Shown here: positions 58,758 to 64,000 of the stretch, piece after piece
Numbering within the stretch: the stretch's first letter is position 1
Layout: the number at the start of each line of letters is the position of its first letter
Source of the DNA: DOZZ01 sp963792655
GTDB taxonomy: Bacteria > Acidobacteriota > Terriglobia > Bryobacterales > Bryobacteraceae
Length of the DNA: 64,000 nucleotides
Reading direction: 5' to 3'
Assembly: GCA_963792655.1 (NCBI GenBank)
Contig: CAWBWU010000011.1
Span: forward strand, 372,001-436,000
Translations under genes and position numbers: made by a program
Notes under the pieces: generated by a model
Database searches by the model: none
What the model was told of the DNA's origin: nothing
The model's input: only the letters and a program-made list of their open reading frames with translations

Positions 58758-61516
58758 GCCGCGGCTTCCACGCCGAGTGCTTTGCGCAGCGCTTCGGCAG
58801 TGACGCTCTTTTTCGAACGCATGACCTGCTCCGGGTTGCCCTCGGCAATGATGCGTCCGCCGAACTCACCGCCATCCGGGCCAAGGTCGATGATCCAATC
58901 CGCCACCTTCATCACATCGGTGTTGTGTTCGATCACCACGACAGTGTTGCCCAGTTCCACCAACTGCTGAAGCACATCGATGAGCTTGCGCACATCATCG
59001 AAATGCAGTCCAGTCGTCGGTTCATCGAGCAGATAAAACGTCCGCCCCGTTTGACGCTTGCTCAACTCTTTGGACAACTTCACACGCTGCGCCTCGCCGC
59101 CGGAAAGCGTTGTGGCCGACTGCCCGAGGTGCAGATATCCCAATCCGACATCCACCAGCGTCTGCAGCTTCGGACGAATCAGCGGGTAGTTCTCCAATAG
59201 CGGCAGCGCGTCTTCGATGGTCGATTCCAGCAAGTCCGCGATCGACAACCCTTTGTAGCGAACCTGCAACGTCTCGTGGTTGTAGCGCCTGCCGCGACAC
59301 ACATCGCACGTGACATAGACGTCGGGCAGAAAGTTCATCTCGATGCGCTTCAACCCGTCGCCCTGGCACGCTTCGCAACGTCCGCCTTTCACGTTGAAGC
59401 TGAACCGCCCGGCTTTGTAACCACGCTCGCGCGATTCAGGCAACATCGCGAACAACTCGCGAATCGGTGTGAACACGCCGGTGTACGTAGCGGGGTTCGA
59501 TCGCGGCGTTCGCCCGATCGGCGTCTGATCGATGCGCACGACTTTGTCGAGATGCTGCAAGCCGGTGAGCGAATCGTGCGCGCCGGGCTCTTCGCGCGAG
59601 CCATAAATTTCGCGCGCCAGACTGCGATACACGATCTCGTTGATCAACGTCGATTTGCCGCTGCCCGAAACGCCGGTGACCACGGTAAACACTCCGAGCG
59701 GGATCGATACCTCCACATCTTTGAGGTTGTGTTCGCGCGCGCCCTTCACGAGCAGCCGCTTGTTGGTAGGCTTGCGGCGTTGTGCCGGAATCGGAATCGC
59801 GCGAGCGCCAGACAGGTATTGCCCGGTAAGCGATCCCGGAGCTTCCCGGATCTGTTGCGGCGTACCCTGTGCGACCACTGCCCCGCCCAGCCGCCCTGCG
59901 CCCGGCCCCAGATCGATCACGTAATCGGCTCGCTCAATCGTCTCCGCATCATGCTCCACCACGAGCACGGTGTTGCCCATGTCGCGCAACTCAGTCAACG
60001 TTTCGAGCAACCTTTCGTTGTCGCGTGGATGCAAGCCGATCGAGGGCTCATCAAGCACATACAACACACCCCGCAACTTCGACCCAATCTGAGTCGCCAG
60101 GCGGATGCGCTGCGACTCGCCACCCGATAGCGTCGCGGACGAACGGTTCAGGCTCAGGTAGTGCAGACCCACGGCTTCGAGGAATTCGAGTCGCCGGCGT
60201 ACTTCGTCCACCACCCGCGCGGCAATCTGCGTCTCGCGTTCATTCAGCGTCCACGAGCGCACGGTGGAAAGCGCGCGAGAGAGCGATAACGAAGTGAACT
60301 CCGCGATGGACGTGCCATTGACGCGCACCGCCAGGCTTGCCGGCCGCAAGCGCTGACCGTTGCACGCGGCGCACTTGATCGGGCTCATGTAATCCGTCAT
60401 CCACTCGCGGTAATTGTCAGTCGCGCCTTCAAACGTCTGCTGCAGCGTCGGCAGAATTCCGGCGAACTCCCCTTCGCCATACAACAACATGTGCTGCGCG
60501 GCGGGCGTGAACGACTCCCAGGGCGTCGACAGCTTCAGCTTTTGTTTGCGCGCGAATGCCACCACCAGGTTCTGCATGTAGGCGGAACTCGCGCCAGGAC
60601 CAAGGCCGCCTTCAAAAAGCGCACGCCCGGGGTCTGCAATCACCTTCACCGGGTCCATCACCAGCTTCATGCCCAGACCGTTGCACGTCTCGCACGCGCC
60701 GTACGGGCTGTTGAACGAAAACGAACGCGGCTCCAGTTGCGGAATGCTGGTGCCGCACTCCATGCACGCCATCTGGCTTGAGTAGAGACGCTCCTCGCCG
60801 TTCACCACTGCGATCAGGACCAGCCCATTTGCCAACTTTGTCGCGGTCTCGATCGAAGCTTCCAGCCGTGCCTCAATGCCGCTCTTGATCAGCAGCCGGT
60901 CCACGACAACTTCGATGTTGTGATTGCGGCGGCGATCAAGCGGCACCTCTTCGTCCAGATTGCGCAGCACGCCATCGACACGCGCGCGAACGAATCCCTG
61001 CCGCGCCAGCTTTTCCAGATCTTTACGAAACTCGCCCTTGCGTCCGCGAACGATCGGCGCCATGACCATGATGCGGTCGTCCGGCTTGAGCGCCAGGACG
61101 TGCTGCAGAATCTGCTGCGTCGATTGCCGGTGGATCTCCGCACCGCAGGTCGGGCAATGCGGAATGCCGATGGACGAGTAGAGCAGGCGCAGATAATCGT
61201 AAATCTCAGTGATGGTTCCGACTGTCGATCGCGGGCTCCGGCTGGTCGTCTTCTGCTCAATCGAGATGGCGGGGCTTAGACCATCAATCGAATCAACATC
61301 AGGCCGCTCCATCTGATCCAGAAACTGCCGGGCATAAGGCGACAGCGTCTCCACATAGCGCCGCTGCCCTTCCGCGTAGATGGTGTCGAACGCCAGCGAC
61401 GACTTACCCGAGCCGCTCAGCCCGGTGATGACCGTCAGACTGTTGCGCGGGATTTCAACGTCGATGTTCTTCAGATTGTGCTGGCGAGCGCCGTGCACAG
61501 TGATGCGTTTCAACAT
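58754..61516 (-). CDS. uvrA: Excinuclease ABC subunit A
   Basis: The 920-residue protein is full length with two ABC modules. Walker A motifs are GLSGSGKSSLAFDT (about 33) and GVSGSGKSTLINEI (about 640). Signature motifs are LSGGESQRIRLATQIG and LSGGEAQRVKLSKELS, and zinc fingers include CPTCGAEI, CMECGTS, CETCNGLG, CAACNG and CEACQGDG. It recognises bulky DNA damage with UvrB in nucleotide excision repair. The frame is clean over 2.7 kb. It heads an operon with three overlapping genes unrelated to repair. Confidence 0.97.
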   Translation of the reverse strand: MLKRITVHGARQHNLKNIDVEIPRNSLTVITGLSGSGKSSLAFDTIYAEGQRRYVETLSPYARQFLDQMERPDVDSIDGLSPAISIEQKTTSRSPRSTVGTITEIYDYLRLLYSSIGIPHCPTCGAEIHRQSTQQILQHVLALKPDDRIMVMAPIVRGRKGEFRKDLEKLARQGFVRARVDGVLRNLDEEVPLDRRRNHNIEVVVDRLLIKSGIEARLEASIETATKLANGLVLIAVVNGEERLYSSQMACMECGTSIPQLEPRSFSFNSPYGACETCNGLGMKLVMDPVKVIADPGRALFEGGLGPGASSAYMQNLVVAFARKQKLKLSTPWESFTPAAQHMLLYGEGEFAGILPTLQQTFEGATDNYREWMTDYMSPIKCAACNGQRLRPASLAVRVNGTSIAEFTSLSLSRALSTVRSWTLNERETQIAARVVDEVRRRLEFLEAVGLHYLSLNRSSATLSGGESQRIRLATQIGSKLRGVLYVLDEPSIGLHPRDNERLLETLTELRDMGNTVLVVEHDAETIERADYVIDLGPGAGRLGGAVVAQGTPQQIREAPGSLTGQYLSGARAIPIPAQRRKPTNKRLLVKGAREHNLKDVEVSIPLGVFTVVTGVSGSGKSTLINEIVYRSLAREIYGSREEPGAHDSLTGLQHLDKVVRIDQTPIGRTPRSNPATYTGVFTPIRELFAMLPESRERGYKAGRFSFNVKGGRCEACQGDGLKRIEMNFLPDVYVTCDVCRGRRYNHETLQVRYKGLSIADLLESTIEDALPLLENYPLIRPKLQTLVDVGLGYLHLGQSATTLSGGEAQRVKLSKELSKRQTGRTFYLLDEPTTGLHFDDVRKLIDVLQQLVELGNTVVVIEHNTDVMKVADWIIDLGPDGGEFGGRIIAEGNPEQVMRSKKSVTAEALRKALGVEAAA

Positions 61517-61591
61517 GGGGAGGCGGCGATGTTCTGTACTCCTCCTATTTTACCGTCCTGGCTATCGGCGCCCGGGCCTGTAGTATGTTGA

Positions 61592-61954
61592 ATGCGTCGC
61601 ATGCCACGTTGCGCCTCATGTGGCTCTGGACTGGTGCGTTCCCACCGGTCGGGCTTTGAAAAACTTTTCTACCGGGCAGTTTACCGTTGCGCAAACTGTT
61701 CCGCGAAGCAGAAAGAGCCGCTGCAAACAGTGAGCCCGCTCACCCGGTACGCCCATTGCCCGCGCTGTGGGAATCCGAGTCCGGTGGTGCGCTCGCGCCC
61801 CGACAAGATCGACCGCATGATCCACGGGCCGCTGCGGCTGCTGCATCGCCTGCTCGGCGGCACGTTGTATCACTGCATCTATTGCCGTCTGCAGTTTTAC
61901 GACTTGCGCAAGAAGAAGCCGGCCGCCGAAAGCGTAGCGCCGCTCGCGCGTTAG
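61592..61954 (+). CDS. Small protein with four CxxC zinc-binding motifs
   Basis: The 120-residue basic protein has CxxC pairs at 7-10, 33-36, 56-59 and 95-98, forming two zinc ribbons. The first four and last four cysteines are separated by an Arg-rich helix (SRPDKIDRMIHGPLRLLHRLL). No known family is identified. A nucleic-acid- or protein-binding role is plausible. It is divergent from uvrA. Confidence 0.65.
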   Translation: MRRMPRCASCGSGLVRSHRSGFEKLFYRAVYRCANCSAKQKEPLQTVSPLTRYAHCPRCGNPSPVVRSRPDKIDRMIHGPLRLLHRLLGGTLYHCIYCRLQFYDLRKKKPAAESVAPLAR

Positions 61955-62022
61955 CTCCGCAGTAGGCCGTACTGGGTGGACGCGCGGTACACCCGCTGTG
62001 ATATCGTCAGGTTTCCCTAATT

Positions 62023-62865
62023 ATGCGTCTTGGTCAAATCAAGAAAGACGGGGCCGTGATTGCCGCCGTTTACGAGGGCTCACGTGCCCGCCCCATTCCT
62101 TCGCACACCATGTGCGACCTGATCCGCCGCGCCGAAGCGGAAGGGGTTACGCTCTCGGAACTGGCGAACCGCCTGGCGACTCGTCAATCGGAAGCCGCGG
62201 TTCCGCTGATCCCGATTTCCCCCAGCGAAGTATGGGCGTGCGGCTGCACCTATCAGATGAGTTCCGACTTCCGCGACGCAGAGCATGGCACGCGCGAAGG
62301 CATGTACTCGTACGTGTACCAGGGCGCACGGCCCGAAATCTTCTTCAAAGGAACGTCGCGTGTGTGTTCCGGGCCGGGGCAGACGTTTGGATTGCGCGCC
62401 GATTCGAAATTCATGGCGCCCGAACCGGAACTCGGACTGATCCTCGGCAGCAAGGGCCGCATCCTGGGCTACACGCTGGCGAACGACGTTTCGGCCTGGG
62501 ACATCGAGCGTGAGAACGCGCTGTACCTGCCGCAATCGAAGACGTTCAACGGTTGCGTGGCGCTCGGCCCGGTGATCGTGACGACGGATGAAATAACAGA
62601 TCCCTACAACCTCGAGATGACTTGCGAGATCGTACGCGATGGCAAGACCATCTTCTCGGGCAGCATCTCCACGTCACGCCTGAACCGCAAGTTCGAAACG
62701 CTCGTGGAGTATCTGTATCGCTCGAACAACGTGCCGGTCGGCGCAGTAATGCTGACGGGCACTGGCATCATCGTCAAGGAAGACAGCGCTCTGGCCGCGG
62801 GCGATGAAGTGAAGATCAGCATCCCGGAAATCGGCGAGCTGGTCAACCGCGCCGCTATCGTCTAA
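62023..62865 (+). CDS. Fumarylacetoacetate hydrolase (FAH) family protein
   Basis: The 280-residue protein has the FAH-fold core: EIFFKGTSRVCSGPGQ, APEPELGLILG with the metal-binding Glu pair, GYTLANDVSAWDIERENALYLPQSKTFNGC and a GTGIIV strand near the end. The family includes hydrolases, decarboxylases and 2-keto-3-deoxy-sugar-acid dehydratases. The ERENALYLPQSKTFNG pattern is closest to the 2-keto-3-deoxy-arabinonate dehydratase-like group, so a sugar-acid role is reasonable. The next gene follows after 10 bases. Confidence 0.85.
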   Translation: MRLGQIKKDGAVIAAVYEGSRARPIPSHTMCDLIRRAEAEGVTLSELANRLATRQSEAAVPLIPISPSEVWACGCTYQMSSDFRDAEHGTREGMYSYVYQGARPEIFFKGTSRVCSGPGQTFGLRADSKFMAPEPELGLILGSKGRILGYTLANDVSAWDIERENALYLPQSKTFNGCVALGPVIVTTDEITDPYNLEMTCEIVRDGKTIFSGSISTSRLNRKFETLVEYLYRSNNVPVGAVMLTGTGIIVKEDSALAAGDEVKISIPEIGELVNRAAIV

Positions 62866-62875
62866 CGCGTTTCCA

Positions 62876-63229
62876 ATGCCGCCAGTCGCAAGATTATGGC
62901 GCGGCTACACCACCGCTGCCAACGCGGACGAGTACGAAGCCATGCTGAAGCCGGAACTGCTGCCCGGCGTCAGCAAGGCTCCCGGTTTCATCGAAAGCTA
63001 TCTGCTGAGGCGACCTGCCGGTGACGAGGTCGAGTTCATCACGGTGATGATCTTCGACTCGCTCGAGAGCATTCGCGCGCTGGCGGGTACTGATTACGAG
63101 AAGTCCATCGTTCCGGAAGAAAGGAAGCGCTTGTTGACTCGGCATGACAGTGTGGCGAGTCATTACGAACTAGCCGCTGTTTGCAGCAACCGGGATCCCG
63201 CTGCGGAAGACAACGAGCCGCGACCGTAA
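62876..63229 (+). CDS. Antibiotic biosynthesis monooxygenase (ABM)-like small protein
   Basis: The 117-residue protein has the ABM ferredoxin-like pattern: ARLWRGYTTAANADEYEAML, LPGVSKAPGFIESYLLRRP, EFITVMIFDSLESIRALAGTDYEKSIVPEE. Such proteins are heme- or quinone-related monooxygenases or stress dimers; no active-site assignment is possible. It is probably co-transcribed with the FAH gene. Confidence 0.78.
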   Translation: MPPVARLWRGYTTAANADEYEAMLKPELLPGVSKAPGFIESYLLRRPAGDEVEFITVMIFDSLESIRALAGTDYEKSIVPEERKRLLTRHDSVASHYELAAVCSNRDPAAEDNEPRP

Positions 63230-63366
63230 GGAAGCGGTCCGCATTACCATCTGGGCAGTGTCCGGCCTACCGTTCAGAGGCGCGACCGCAGGAAGCGCGT
63301 CATTCCGAGGTTCAGTACCCGCGACTTCAATGAAGCCCACCCATCGGGATACGCGTCCAAGGCGCT

Positions 63367-63386
63367 CGCCAATCTGGAGATTGGCG
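63367..63386. repeat. 9-bp inverted repeat, possible terminator
   Basis: CGCCAATCT and AGATTGGCG form a perfect stem with only two bases between, a few bases beyond the stop (63397) of the minus-strand membrane gene and 138 bases after the plus-strand ABM gene. No U-tract follows, so function as a terminator is uncertain. Confidence 0.4.
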
Positions 63387-63396
63387 TTCCCGGGGG

Positions 63397-64000
63397 TTAG
63401 CGCAGCCGATAGATGATCACATTCCCCGTACGGCCTGCTTCTTTGTATTGCGTCAGCCACTGACGCAATTCCGGGTAGTTGCTAATCGACAAGTTCGGGT
63501 TATAAAGGCTTAGTCCGTCGATAATCACGGTGGGGCGCGATCGCGCTAGTTCTTCGCGGGCGGCTCGCGTGTTACTTACGACCGGCGTTGATTGCGTGAG
63601 ATGGCGGTCGGCAGGCACTCCGGTGAGGGCTTGCGAGTCGAGGAAGCGGGTTGCGGCGGGAAGTCCCGTGTCGACGTACAGGTCGGGGCGGAAGCCCCAG
63701 ACGAAGAGCGTGTCGCCGGGCTGCGGAGCGGCAATAGCGGCGGCGCGGCGGCTTTCCCGGTCCATGGCGGTGTCGGCCCAGTTCTCCGCATTGCCCGCCG
63801 CAAGCGCCACATACCGCGGGCCGAAGCGTACCGCCGGCACCAGCAACAGCAACAACACCCACGCGTAGCGCCGCTTCATGGCAGCGAAGCCGGCTGACGC
63901 GGCAATCACAGCGACCGGCAGCAGTTGAAAATAATAGCGCGGGAAAAAGCGCCAGCCGAGCACCACGCCGGCGAATGACAACGCCGCCCATGCGATGAGC
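63397..64000 (-). CDS. Membrane glycosyltransferase-like protein, 5' part beyond window
   Basis: The last 201 residues are visible, open to the right edge. They contain hydrophobic helices (WRFFPRYYFQLLPVAVIAASAGFAAM, YAWVLLLLLVPAVRF) and a periplasmic domain (QPGDTLFVWGFRPDLYVDTGLPAATRF, PTVIIDGLSLYNPN). The RFFPRYYFQLLP...GDTLFVWG pattern is common at the C-terminal end of GT39/GT83-like glycosyltransferases. The catalytic N-terminus lies outside the window, so this remains a family-level call. Confidence 0.65.
   Translation of the reverse strand, partial: LIAWAALSFAGVVLGWRFFPRYYFQLLPVAVIAASAGFAAMKRRYAWVLLLLLVPAVRFGPRYVALAAGNAENWADTAMDRESRRAAAIAAPQPGDTLFVWGFRPDLYVDTGLPAATRFLDSQALTGVPADRHLTQSTPVVSNTRAAREELARSRPTVIIDGLSLYNPNLSISNYPELRQWLTQYKEAGRTGNVIIYRLR

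Noticed and set aside
57860..59200. 446-residue plus-strand open frame
   Set aside because: It lies antisense to the deoxyhypusine-synthase-like gene and uvrA, which have clear motifs, and it has an Arg/His-rich composition typical of shadows in GC-rich DNA.

Overview
The window looks like a chromosomal segment of an Acidobacteriota bacterium of the Solibacter/Bryobacter type. Three things point there: high GC with ATG/GTG/TTG starts, a secreted subtilase whose C-terminus has the look of the 'Solibacter C-terminal' domain (TIGR03437), and a sortilin-like propeller protein with a TonB receptor typical of soil Acidobacteria. This assignment is an inference from gene content. No rRNA, tRNA, CRISPR array or prophage was seen, and no intergenic stretch exceeds about 215 bases.

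Layout. 1-2.2 kb: badly frameshifted YncE/phosphoesterase gene, then a GH57 glycosidase (2.2-4.3). 4.3-13.2 (minus): CDP-alcohol phosphatidyltransferase, greA, a flavin disulfide reductase, a secreted subtilase and a sortilin-like protein. 13.3-20.7: dnaG, a secreted orphan, a rhodanese, three membrane or envelope genes, ytxH-like, recX and galE. 20.7-25.0: small secreted protein, acs (many indels), DUF433 protein, secreted phosphodiesterase. 25.2-31.5: site-2-protease-like gene with a zinc-ribbon membrane partner, small secreted protein, a 737-residue orphan, and a HEAT-repeat pair. 31.5-32.3: a REP-associated tyrosine transposase (RAYT) bracketed by its REP palindromes. 32.3-37.1: operon of a DUF2760-like gene and two Hsp70-family genes. 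37.2-47.1: MerR/TPR regulator, crcB, GT-C and GT2 glycosyltransferases, TonB receptor, MFS/spermidine-synthase fusion, acyl-CoA dehydrogenase. 47.2-50.4: exopolysaccharide-initiation operon behind a recognisable promoter. 50.4-56.0: hydroxyacid dehydrogenase, small membrane proteins, a sigma-54 activator, second GT-C enzyme. 56.0-61.5 (minus): overlapping operon uvrA, deoxyhypusine-synthase-like gene, CPBP protease, mtnA. 61.6-64.0: zinc-ribbon protein, FAH-family enzyme, ABM-like protein, and a membrane glycosyltransferase cut by the window end.

Together these genes suggest an envelope- and polysaccharide-oriented heterotroph: glycan cleavage, sugar-nucleotide supply (galE), polyprenyl-linked export-polysaccharide initiation, integral-membrane glycosyltransferases, secreted proteases and phosphatases, and acetate activation.

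Sequence quality matters for reading this window. At least twelve genes carry one-base shifts, clustered in 1-2.2 kb, 21.6-22.9 kb and 32.7-36.4 kb. Several can be repaired by one base in a homopolymer (27170-27174, 42753-42756, 58679-58683), and conserved motifs continue across them. They look like uncorrected read errors more than gene decay. Coordinates for such genes span the inferred whole gene.
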